Source: Plantago ovata (Eukaryota > Streptophyta > Magnoliopsida > Lamiales > Plantaginaceae). From it: a stretch of DNA of 64,000 nucleotides. Shown piece after piece: positions 43,233 to 53,548 of this stretch; the first letter of the stretch is position 1, and every line of letters starts with the position of its first letter. Below the pieces are notes generated by a model. The model saw only the letters and a program-made list of their open reading frames with translations. It was not told the DNA's origin and ran no database searches. Made by a program: the position numbers and the translations under genes. The stretch spans positions 76,122,753 to 76,186,752 of the forward strand of contig CM051456.1 in NCBI GenBank assembly GCA_028274465.1, written 5' to 3'.

Positions 43233-46200
43233 GCGCAGACAGGAGTCGAGTCAAAGACTTTAAACAATGACGCTATCCGGGAGGCAACCCGGAATTTTTA
43301 CCGCTTTCTTTACTACTTTTCTGCATGCATTCATTCTTGAACTATTTGCTTTTCATATGCGAATTTGTTCATGTCTGTGTCGTATATGCTTATGTTGAGT
43401 GAGATTTTTCGAGTGATTTTTTGAAAAAATTGGTTTCGGGGACTAAAACCGCATTTTCTGACGTCGGAAACCGTCTCCCCGCATTGGGGAGCACGGGGCG
43501 AACCGCCCCGTGTGAGGCGAACCACCCCACACGTGGGGTGAACCGCCCCACGGTCCCAGATCTTCAAAAACGCGGATTTCAACCCCAAAACCTTATTTTC
43601 TTCATTCTTCTTCATCCATACTCCCAAAAAACCCGAAAAGTGCGATTTTACTTCTAAATCTTCATAACTTCTTCATTTCTTGACCAAATTGAGTGTTCTT
43701 TAGCTTAATTCGAAGCCTATTACATGATTTATCATCCTATCTGAACAGATTTCATCCGAATTCGTTAGATTTGCAGATCTGAGGTATCATCCTTAGAACC
43801 CTAATTTTCGAATTTGGGGGTTTTCTATTTTGAGCTTCAAATACGCTTATTTGATGCATGGGTATGTTGTTTGTGTGATTAGACATGTTATTTACTATCA
43901 ATTGCATGCTCAATTTTGCTTGGATTGTTGATTTGGGTATTTTGCTGCTAGATGATATATCTTGTTCTGCAATATGTCTTTATCTTTGATTTCTTGCATA
44001 TGATTGTGTTTATTGACGTAATGTTGGTAGATTTGACGATAGAATGCTTAATTGTTGAGTATGAGGATTTATGATGATTAGATTTTTCACTGCTATGGTA
44101 TGAATTGAGCCTTGTTATCAAGGATATTGGTTGTCTAGTAAAAGCATGATGTGATGTATCGCATGTAGTAGTTACGTTGGTTTGTTGCATGATGAAGAAG
44201 CTAGGCTAGACATTGCGGTTTGGGGAGTTCGATTGTTGATTTTATCACTCGTGTGTTTCGCTTTTACACTAGTATGTATTTGAGTCAGTTTTGTGTCATA
44301 CGAGGTGCTAAGAGCTGTTGTAGGTACCATACCAAGGGAAGGGAGCATTCCCGTATGATTGCTTTGAAGGACCATGTCAAGGAAGGTGATCTCGCTAGAT
44401 GTACGTTCGAGCCAAGGGGTTTTGCAACAACGTCGTGGATTATCCAAGAGGAGGAGCTAGAGTACACCTGGAGTAAGGACTCCTATGCCTATTCATGCAC
44501 CACCGAAGGGACAGAAACCATTATTACGTCATCACTCCATCACGAGAGCTGCAGAGTTCGAGTGAATAGGAAGGCACCGGGACATTCTCGCCGCGGCGGA
44601 TTCAATCTTGAGTTCGCAGTTGCTAGAAGATTCCGAAGCGCTGGTTTAGTTCCAAAACATAATGACATGGGTACTCAGCACCTTGTTGGGGTGCCTCTTG
44701 CCTGCCTCTAAAAGGAGCATAACATTGATATTGGGAGCATCAACTGTAGAGAATTTGGACAAAATTGGAGAAAAAGGTAGAAGACTTCTAAGTATCCGAG
44801 CAGCTGACTGAAACCTTCTCGTGGTGTAAACCGTTGGAGGGGGAGGTCCTGATACCACTGCCCTTTCCCCTTCAACAGTTCACATCCTATTGGAGGGCTA
44901 AAGGATGGAGAATTCCATAACAGCGGCGGTTAATCTTGAGAATTCTACCTACCACTACAACTCTACTAGTGAGGATGTGCGTGATAGTAGTGACAATGAA
45001 GGCCATACGAGCAATGATGATACTAACTGAGGAGTTGCTCCTATACGTCCCATAATTGAAACTACCATGCCTACCTGAAGACCTGATGACTCCCTATAAA
45101 GCTCCCGGAGGAGGCCCAATAACTCAAGAGCAGCATACTCAGCCGACCGAGGCCAAACCATGGGGTAACATCTAGTATCACATCTTATTTCCTCATTTTC
45201 TTACTGGTAGGGACTAGCGTTAATTTCATGAGGGGGGATGGGATTTAAGTGATCTGATGTTGTTAGCTTGGAGCTTGGCATTGGTAGGATGAGTATAGTA
45301 CCTCGCATGTTTTATCCGTCTGCATTTGCATTTGCACGTTTACTGCTTTCTTAGATTTTTTAGGTTGCATTTCACTGCATTCATCCTAAGATAGTCTTGC
45401 ATGTTTTATATGGAGTTTATTGCCGAATTTTTTGAACTTTTTTATTGGGTAGATCAACTAGCTATGCCATTAATCGTATGCTTCATCTCTATGAATTTGT
45501 TTGAGGTTTTTCTCGCTTGGCTTGTCACATTTATGTATTGCACTTAGTTGAGCTTGGTAGTCTCGACATCACTTAGTGGTGTTTTCTCTACTGCGGTTCA
45601 CGAAGGCCTTTATAATAGGATGATGCATGTTAGGGTCTTATGGTTGTTTTCCCGAGTAATTATGTACCTAAGACGCAACAAGTCTTCACCATGCTTTGAG
45701 ATTGATAAATGCCTAGGAAGGAGGTAGTGTGAGGGTGTGTGATCCTTTGTTTATAACCTATTCTTCCGAATAGGTTTGGGGAGGGGGTTACACCATCATA
45801 GACTTGTTTCTGTTTTTCATTTTCGTATCGTGAGTTTATTTTTTCTTTTTCGTAAATTTAGTACTCCAACCTATTCTATCGAATAGGTTTGGGGAAGTCG
45901 TGTGAGTCATTTTGTTTCTCTTTTTGTTATGCTACTGCTGGCTAGAAAAAATCAAAAAAAAGAAAGAAAAATTCCAGAAAAAAGAAAAAGAAAAAAAAAA
46001 GAATCTGGAAAGAAAAAAAAAAGAGAAGACCCCAAAAAAAAGCAAAGAAGGGTCCAAAAAAGAAAGCCAAATAGCAGTTTAGCAAAGTGTTGAGTCTTTT
46101 CCATTTTTGTAATGTTCGTAATCGTGTGTTTTTATCTTTTTTGTCTTGAGTGTCATCTGTTCTAGACCACCCTCGTCCTGCCATTCAGGAAGTGGTGAAT

Positions 46201-46648
46201 AGCTTAAGACTTTACTTGAGAGATGGGTAGAATAGGGGAGTGTTATCTTTTATAGGGAACCCTCCTTCGTTTGATGAGAGCCAGTACTGGTTCGACCTGT
46301 TTTGAGGAAAAGTCTTAACATGGTGGAACAGCAGTAAGTCCTCAGTTTCATAGGCACGGGGCAACCATTCGTATCTTAGTATGCATCATTACGTCGTCAC
46401 TGACTAGGTCCAGGTAGAGAATGTTACGAGAGACTATCTTGTCTTGACATAAGTGCTTATGTGGATGTGTATAAGTCAATCGAGGTATTCTTCGACCTAT
46501 ATTCATGCTTTGATTCATATGGTTTTTGTTCATATGTTATTTGAGAGATTCAGTAGATTAGTTCATTTTATTTAGCATGAAACTCCATTTTGTGTCTTGC
46601 ATGGTTTTTGTATTAGAGTCTAGCTTAGTTGCTTGAGGACAAGCAAAG
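43233..46648 (+). other. 3' noncoding domain of element F
   Basis: No confident gene in 3.4 kb. Ordered contents: post-gag hairpin 43276-43293; palindrome array 43494-43552; AT-rich 43600-44200; a 163-codon ORF-like stretch 44220-44711 with a piece shared with Z; a small frame from 44906 (MENSITAA) with two stops; conserved hairpins 45755-45776 and 45868-45889, each followed by GTTTGGGGA; a homopurine tract about 45945-46065; a conserved block with CTAGGTCCAGGTAG near 46405; and a TTGCTTG/CAAGCAA hairpin 46629-46646. Confidence 0.75.
43494..43552. repeat. GGGGCG palindrome array, internal copy in F
   Basis: Three 15-bp units: GGGGCG-AAC-CGCCCC, a degenerate GAGGCG-AAC-CACCCC, and GGGGTG-AAC-CGCCCC. 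Same position as the array in Z. Confidence 0.85.
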
Positions 46649-46665
46649 GTTCGGTTTGGGGAGTT
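46649..46665 (+). promoter_or_regulatory. Polypurine tract of element F
   Basis: GTTCGGTTTGGGGAGTT immediately before LTR2. The identical 17-mer separates LTR2 from LTR3 and LTR3 from LTR4. Confidence 0.85.
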
Positions 46666-47941
46666 TGATGAATGTGTATTTTACACTTTCATTCGAGTCT
46701 TTTTCACCTCTTTTAGCTATCCTCTATGTTAATTTAGCTATATTTTAGTACATTTTATTAGAATAGTGTCACGTTTCCCTTTAGATTTTATTTTACAAGT
46801 TTTGGTTGAAATTCGGGGATTTCCGGGCAATTATATTGAAGTTGACAAGGAATTGGTGTTCCAAAAGCCTATTTGGAGTATCTGAAGGTTTCCGGATAGG
46901 ATTTGGAGTCTAGGGGTCGAATCTGGAGGTTAGAAGGCCACTAGAAGTCAGAAACCGAGTCCGAAAATGTGAAGAAATCCAAAACCGCGTCGAAAAACGC
47001 GGAATTCCGCGAAAATAACGGGGGGCGAACCGCCGCAGCAGGGGGCGAGCCGCCCCAGAGTTAATTCGGGGCCTATATATAGTGCTCAGTTTTCTCTCTG
47101 AAAATCATATCTTTTCAGACCTTCTCTCTCACCTCTCTCTATAGTTTTAGGTAGGAACTTCCCGGGGCCTGTCCTGGGAGTTCTGTAGCTTAGGGGATAC
47201 TTTTTCATAGAAGTTTGGAGCTTGTAGGACGGCAATCATCCGGAGACTGACAACCTTCGGTAACTTTGTATCTTACAGTTTTATTCTACTTATTTTATAT
47301 TCTTTCAACATGTTTTCTTCTATGATTTCTGTTGATTGTATGCCTATTATGAGTAGCTAAATTTATCATTGGTGGTAGTATGTGAATTCTTAGCGAGGGA
47401 AGATAATCATGCTAATGGCTATATCGCGCATTATACTCCGTGTCATTGCTTTATTTCGTTGATCAGTTGTAACCAAAATTCTCGTATGTTGTATTGATTA
47501 TTATGCACAATTGGACACTAGTCGACCATCAGACCAATTATCTTCGTAGTGTTGAATAATTACGGAACACATTAGGACAATCGTGATTGACTAGTCAGAC
47601 CAAATTATCTTCGTAGTGCTTAATACTTGCAACACGACACTAGATTGATTCAAAGATCTCTATGCAAGACCGAGGAATTTATGCATGATTATTGACCCAT
47701 TATGTTAAGAAGGACCATACTATCACCAATCTCCATTATCTGCTAGAAAACCCCCTATTTCTATCTGTTTGCTGTCTTTATATTCTAAATTAGATTTGAT
47801 AAAGCTAGTTATAGTCCTGAGAGAACGACACTCGAGTCATTCTACTGCTACACTACGGTTTTCGTTGTAGTTGTGGATTGCCTTTGGCTAAATAACAAAT
47901 AATATTTGACTGAACCGGAACTGACAATCTCGCGTTCATCA
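46666..47941 (+). repeat. LTR2 of element F
   Basis: 1,276 bp, with palindromes at about 47022-47060 and TATATATAG downstream. This is the expected 3' LTR of the internal region. Confidence 0.92.
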
Positions 47942-47958
47942 GTTCGGTTTGGGGAGTT
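47942..47958 (+). other. PPT-only spacer between LTR2 and LTR3
   Basis: Exactly GTTCGGTTTGGGGAGTT, the 17 bases that precede LTR2, with nothing else. Confidence 0.95.
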
Positions 47959-49234
47959 TGATGAATGTGTATTTTACACTTTCATTTGAGTCTTTTTCAC
48001 CTATTTTAGCTATCCTATATGTTAATTTAGCTATATTTTAGTACATTTTATTAGAATAGTGTCACGTTTCCCTTTAGATTTTATTTTACAGGTTTTGGTT
48101 GAAATTCGGGGATTTCCGGGCAATTATATTGAAGTTGACAAGGAATTGGTGTTCCAAAAGCCTATTTGGAGTATCTGAAGGTTTCCGGATAGGATTTGGA
48201 GTCTAGTGGTCGAATCTAGAGGTTAGAAGGCCACTAGAAGTCAGAAACCGAGTCCGAAAAGGTGAAGAAATCCAAAACCGCGTCGAAAAACGCGTAATTC
48301 CGCGAAAATAACGGGGGGCGAACCGCCGCAGAATGGGGCGAGCCGCCCCAGAGTTAATTCGGGGCCTATATATAATGCTCAGTTTTCTCTCCGAAAATCA
48401 TATCTTTCCAGACCTTCTCTCTCACCTCTCTCTATAGTTTTAGGTAGGAACTTCCCGGGGCCTGTCCTGGGAGTTCTGTAGCTTAGGGGATACTTTTTCA
48501 TAGCAGTTTGGAGCTTGTAGGACGGCAATCATCCGGAGACAGACAACCTTCGGTAACTTTGTATCTTACAGTTTTATTCTACTTATTTTATATTCTTTCA
48601 ACATGTTTTCTTCTATGATTTCTGTTGATTGCATGCCTATTATGAGTAGCTAAATTTATCATTGGTGGTAGTATGTGAATTCTTAGCGAGGGAAGATAAT
48701 CATGCTAATGGCTATATCGCGCATTATACTCCGTGTCATTGCTTTATTTCGTTGATCAGTTGTAACCAAAATTCTCGTATGTTGTGTTGATTATTATGCA
48801 CAATTGGACACTAGTCGACCATCAGACCAATTATCTTCGTAGTGTTGAATAATTACGGAACACATTAGGACAATCATGATTGACTAGTCAGACCAAATTA
48901 TCTTCGTAGTGCTTAATACTTGCAACATGACACTAGATTGATTCAAAGATCTCTATGCAAGACCGAGGAATTTATGCATGATTATCGACCCATTATGTTA
49001 AGAAGGACCATACTATCACCAATCTCCATTATCTGCTAGAAAACCCCCTATTGCTATCTGTTTGCTTTCTTTATATTCTAAATTAGATTTGATAAAGCTA
49101 GTTATAGTCCTGAGAGAACGACACTCGAGTCATTCTACTGCTACACTACGGTTTTCGTTGTAGTTGTGGATTGCCTTTGGCTAAATAACAAATATTATTT
49201 GACTGAACCGGAACTGACAATCTCGCGTTCATCT
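47959..49234 (+). repeat. LTR3 of element F
   Basis: 1,276 bp, the same subtype and length as LTR2. The last base is T where the others end in A. Confidence 0.93.
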
Positions 49235-49251
49235 GTTCGGTTTGGGGAGTT
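49235..49251 (+). other. PPT-only spacer between LTR3 and LTR4
   Basis: The same 17-mer GTTCGGTTTGGGGAGTT. Confidence 0.95.
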
Positions 49252-50546
49252 TGATGAATGTGTATTTTACACTTTCATTTGAGTCTTTTTCACCTATTTT
49301 AGCTATCCTCTATGTTAATTTAGCTATATTTTAGTACATTTTATTAGAATAGTGTCACGTTTCCCTTTAGATTTTATTTTACAGGTTTTGGTTGAAAAAC
49401 GAGGATTTCCGGGCAATTATATTGAAGTTGACAAGGAATTGGTGTTCTAGAAGCCTATTTGGAGTATCTGAAGGTTTCCGGATCGGATTTGGAGTCTAGG
49501 GGTCGAATCAGGAGGTTAGAAGGCCACTAGAAGTCAGAAACCGAGTCCGAAAATGGGAAGAAGTCCAAAAACGCGTCGAAAACGCGGAATTCTGCGAAAA
49601 AGTCTCCGGGGCGAACCACCCCACACCGGGCGAACCGCCCGGTGTGTGGGACGAACCGCCCCACACTTATTCGAGGCCTATATATAGTTGCTCAGTTTTC
49701 TCCGAAAATCATACTTTTCCAGACCTACTTTCTCACCTTTCTCTGTAATTTTAGGTAGGGACTTCCCAGAGCCTGTTCTGGGGGTTCGTAGCTTAGGGGA
49801 CACTTTTTTATAGCAGATTGGAGCTTGTAGGATCGCAATTCTCCGGAGATTGACAAACCTTCCCGTAACTTTGTATCTTACAGTTTATTCTAATTATTTT
49901 ATTATATCTTTCAACATGTTTTCTTCTATGATTTCTGTTGATTGCATGCCTATTATGAGTAGCTAAACTTATCGTTGGTGGTAGTATGTGAATTCTTAGC
50001 GAAGGGAAGATAATCATGCTAATGGCTATATCGCGCATTATACTCCGTGTTATTGCTTTATTTCGTTGATCAGGCACAGCCTAAATTCTCGTATGTTGTA
50101 TTAATTATTATGCACAATTGGACCCTCGTCGACCTGTACGCGAGTTTATCTTCGTAGTGTTGAATAATTACGGAACACAATAGGACAATAGTGCTTGAGT
50201 TGTCAGAATCGTTATTTTCGTAGTGCTTAATAATTGCAACAGGACACTAGATTGATCAAAGATCTCCATGCAAGACCGAGGAATTTATGCATGATTATCG
50301 ACCCGTTATGCTTTGAAGGATCATACTATCACCAATCTCCATTATCTGTTAGAAAAACCCTTTGCTTTTACGTCTGCTGTTTTATATTCTCTTGTTAAAT
50401 AGATAAAGCTAGTTATAGTCCTGAGAGAACGACACTCGAGTCATTCTACTGCTACACTACGGTTTTCGTTGTAGTAGTGGATTGCCTTTGGCTAATTAAC
50501 AAATATTATTTGATTCGCTCGGAGCACGACATCCGCGCGTTCATCA
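49252..50546 (+). repeat. LTR4 of element F
   Basis: 1,295 bp. U3 is like LTR1, including a 25-bp palindrome with 11-bp arms around CACACCGGGCG (near 49622-49646). U5 differs from LTR1-3 and matches solo LTR H (GCTCGGAGCACGACATCC segment). The right flank TTCGG is the target duplication partner. Confidence 0.92.
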
Positions 50547-50563
50547 TTCGGAAACTTGATCAC

Positions 50564-50763
50564 TTGCTGAGACGGGCACTCAGTAAGAGAAAAACCTTAA
50601 AGATTGCTGAAACGGGCATTCAGACAATCAAAGATACTAAAACAGGTATTCAAGTATCAAAGGAAAATTCTGAGACGGGAACTCAGCAAAGAGCAAACTC
50701 ACTTCTCAGATTTTACCAAAAGATATCTCAAGACAAAAAGAATTTACTGAGACGGGAACTCAG
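50564..50763 (+). other. Post-pol stem-loop array of E, right part
   Basis: Five hairpins: 50564-50586 (TTGCTGAG/CTCAGTAA, loop ACGGGCA), 50602-50629 (GATTG and TGAA stems with a bulge, loop ACGGGCA), 50633-50658 (loop ACAGGTA), 50670-50686 and 50747-50763 (CTGAG/CTCAG, loop ACGGGAA). Together with 39465-39585 it matches the array of B unit by unit. Confidence 0.75.
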
Positions 50764-50810
50764 AAATGTCTTTTAATTTAAGGAAATATGAGATATTTGA
50801 TTAAGGGGGA

Positions 50811-50821
50811 ACTTCCAGCAA
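50811..50821 (+). promoter_or_regulatory. Internal PPT-like site, element E
   Basis: TTAAGGGGGAA after the hairpin array and 470 bp before ORF3. It resembles the 3' polypurine tract at 62141-62155. Confidence 0.5.
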
Positions 50822-51143
50822 ATAAAAAGGCTTGTTACAGAAATTCGCTGAAAAGAATCTTCTTTACTTCAGCAAGCAATCAAATCCCATAAAATCAATT
50901 TGTGATGTTAATCGGGCACATATAAACACGCTAATAATCATGACATGAAATACAATTGTGGCCATTGATTCAAAGTAGTTTTTGATCTGACGGTTAATAT
51001 TGCAAAGAGAAAGAGTGCTCTGACGGTTTTTGGTAGTGGACCACTACGCATTCAATGCAAAGACTCCACTAACGCTGTTGAATCTCTGATTTAGCCTTGC
51101 TAAGAACTCAAAAACGATTGAGCTTTTTGCACATCAGAGATAC

Positions 51144-51150
51144 TATATAA
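51144..51150 (+). promoter_or_regulatory. TATA-like box upstream of ORF3
   Basis: TATATAA about 145 bp before the ORF3 ATG, followed by an AT/CT-rich leader; a second ACTATATAAG lies right at the ATG. It could be a private ORF3 promoter. Inference from position only. Confidence 0.35.
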
Positions 51151-51291
51151 CCAAGGAGTTAGAGAAAGACAAAATTCTTTAACTCACATTTCCTTTCTCT
51201 ACAAATTTTTATAGCCTGTGCCCGAATTCACTGTACCTCCGGTCAAAAAGCAAAGTAATCTTTTTCGTACATTTCTCACACTATATAAGAA

Positions 51292-52352
51292 ATGGCCCCA
51301 AAGAGACAGTCCTCCAAGACCTCAAAGTCATCAAAGGTTGACAGTGCTGGAAAAAGCACTGCTCCGGTTATAACTCCGGCAACCAACACAGTGAAAATTG
51401 TGTTGAAGAACGACCGAGTAACAGAAAGACCCATGCCGCCTGCATATCTTGACACTGCAAAGTGTGAAATGATGATTCAATGGGGCGGATTTGCCAAAGA
51501 GAAGTATATACGATACTTCTATGAACAAGAACTTGATGGAGAAAATGAGGAGGCGCTTGACTTGATAAAACAACAAGGCCTTACTCTCTTCATAACTGCT
51601 CGCCCTAAGAAAGTGAGTATGTTAGACACCATGGAATTCTACAACAATGTAGAAATCTAGACTCTGACTGATGGTCAAGGAGTCACTGAAAAAGTGATTT
51701 CCACCACAGTTCAAGGTGTGCAAATCGTCCTGAAATGGACTGATTTAGCCAACATCTTTCAGATTCCAACCACTGGAACTGAAGATGACATCACTGTCAC
51801 TGACGAAGAAATCGAAGCCTTCTACAGTGATGTCAGAAACGAGAAAATGAAGAAAGGAGAGATTGCTCCCGTGACTTGGACAAAGCACGTTAAGATGAAG
51901 CATCTCTGCCATTCACTTGGTCTAGTAGCTCTGCTACTAATCAAAGTCTTAGACTCCAAAGACGAACGAATAGACCAAGTAGGCTTGAGAAGGTGGCCGC
52001 TGCTGATGCATATACATGAGAAAAAAACCAAGCTCAACTGGGCAAAGTACATTTTCAATAGACTTGTTGATTGTGTTACTAAATTCAAGGTCAAGGTTGA
52101 AGACAACAAGGTCTCACCTACCTTCCCAGTCATGTATGGACTAAAAATATGCTATATCCTTGAACACTTCAGGATTCAGCTGAGAAACCCATTGCCGATT
52201 AAGAAATCAGTATGCAATGTGGGAAGAGCCTTCTACAAGCAAAATGGACCTAAGCTTGTTGATAAGAAATCAAAGAAGACAACAGCTGCAAATGTTGTCA
52301 ACACAAGTCAGCAAGAAAGGTATACAACAGCTGCAGATGTTGTCACCACTAG
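51292..52352 (+). pseudogene. ORF3 of element E, N-terminal part
   Basis: Begins MAPKRQSSKTSKSSK, basic and Ser-rich. A globular region (about residues 40-310) contains a Glu-Phe-Tyr-Asn motif followed by VQGVQIVLKW and IPTTG, in the same order as the motifs in ORF2 of C. TAG at 51658-51660 (codon 123) interrupts it; the same frame continues to 52352, where G is inserted (target duplication ACTAG 52348-52352 and 57816-57820). SIRE-type elements carry an ORF here that is often called envelope-like, but I see no signal peptide or membrane segment. Function unknown. Confidence 0.75.
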
Positions 52353-53548
52353 TGATGAACCGAGATTGTCAAACTCAATTAATCAAATAAATTTGTTTTT
52401 AGCGAAAGGCAATTCACAAGTACAACGAAAACCAAGGTACGTAGTGTAGAAGTAAAATAACCTCGAGTGTCGATGTCTAAGGACTATAACTAGCTTTATC
52501 TAATTTAACTTAAACTATAAACTCAACAAACGACTTAGCACAGATTTTCTTATCAATAATAATGGAAGTTAGCGATAGTATGATTATTCAAAGCATCAGG
52601 TTATTAATCATGCATGAAGTACTTGAACGTTTGCATAGAAATCTAAGATCATGAATTGTCCAATGTGTTTCGTTCAATTCAACACTACGAAGATAGAGGG
52701 CTTAGATAGATCAAAGAAATAAAGCAATAAGTCAAGTCTAAATCGCGTTACAGCCACTCATGCATAATCAAGAACCCTAGCTAAGAAATCACATACTATC
52801 ACCAACGATAGATTTAGCTACTCATAGATAAATTGCAATCAACAAGAATCAAAGCAAGATTGAATGAAAACATGTTGAAATAAATAAATAAAATTAGAAA
52901 AAGCGTGAGATACAATGTTACCAACGAAGGTTGTCAATCTCCGAAGAATTGCTAACTCACAAGCAAGAATTGATAAACAACGAGGTCCAATTGCTATGCT
53001 TAATCCTCCAAATTGATAAGAAAAAGAGTCTCCTATGCTAAGAATTCCCAGAACAGGCTCTGGAGAATTCATCTCTCAAAATAATGTGAAAAGGTCTGAA
53101 AAACGTAGAGAATGGGCAAACATATATATAGCTGTCGGAAGACGTGGGGCGAACCGCCCCAGACGCAGGGCGAACCGCCCCACATTCTGGGCGAACCGCC
53201 CGGGAGCTCCAGATCCAAATTCAGCGAGATTTTAGTCTTCTTTTCCTTTTCGGACTCGGATTTTGCCTTCTAGTGACCTTTAAGCCTTGAAACTCGTCCC
53301 CTAGGCCTCAAATCTCATCCGGAACCTTCTAGATACTCCACGAATGTCCTCGAAACACCAAAACCTCGTCCACTTCATCAATATTTGCGATAAAAACACA
53401 TTTTTCACCTAAAACCTGAAAAATGCAAAGAAAAGGGAAACGTGACACTATTCTAATAAAATGCACTAAAATATAAGCTAAATTAACCTAGAGGATAGCT
53501 AAATTGGTGAAAAAGACTCGAATGAAAGTGTAAAATACACGTTCATCA
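52353..53548 (-). repeat. 3' LTR of element G
   Basis: 1,196 bp, TGATGAACC...CGTTCATCA on the plus strand, with three GGGGCG-type palindromes at 53145-53210 upstream of a TATATATA box (about 53126-53134) in sense. Confidence 0.93.

Larger units (their letters stand above)
39616..50546 (+). mobile_element. Element F: family 1 gag-protease element with three tandem 3' LTRs
   Basis: Order: LTR1 (39616-40909), tRNA-Asp primer site, gag-protease with one stop (41079-43232), 3' noncoding domain, polypurine tract, LTR2 (46666-47941), 17-bp spacer, LTR3 (47959-49234), 17-bp spacer, LTR4 (49252-50546). The outer flanks TTAGG and TTCGG are a 5-bp target duplication with one mismatch, so the whole block behaves as one insertion site in E. 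LTR4 and LTR1 share the U3 subtype; LTR2 and LTR3 are another subtype. Confidence 0.92.
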
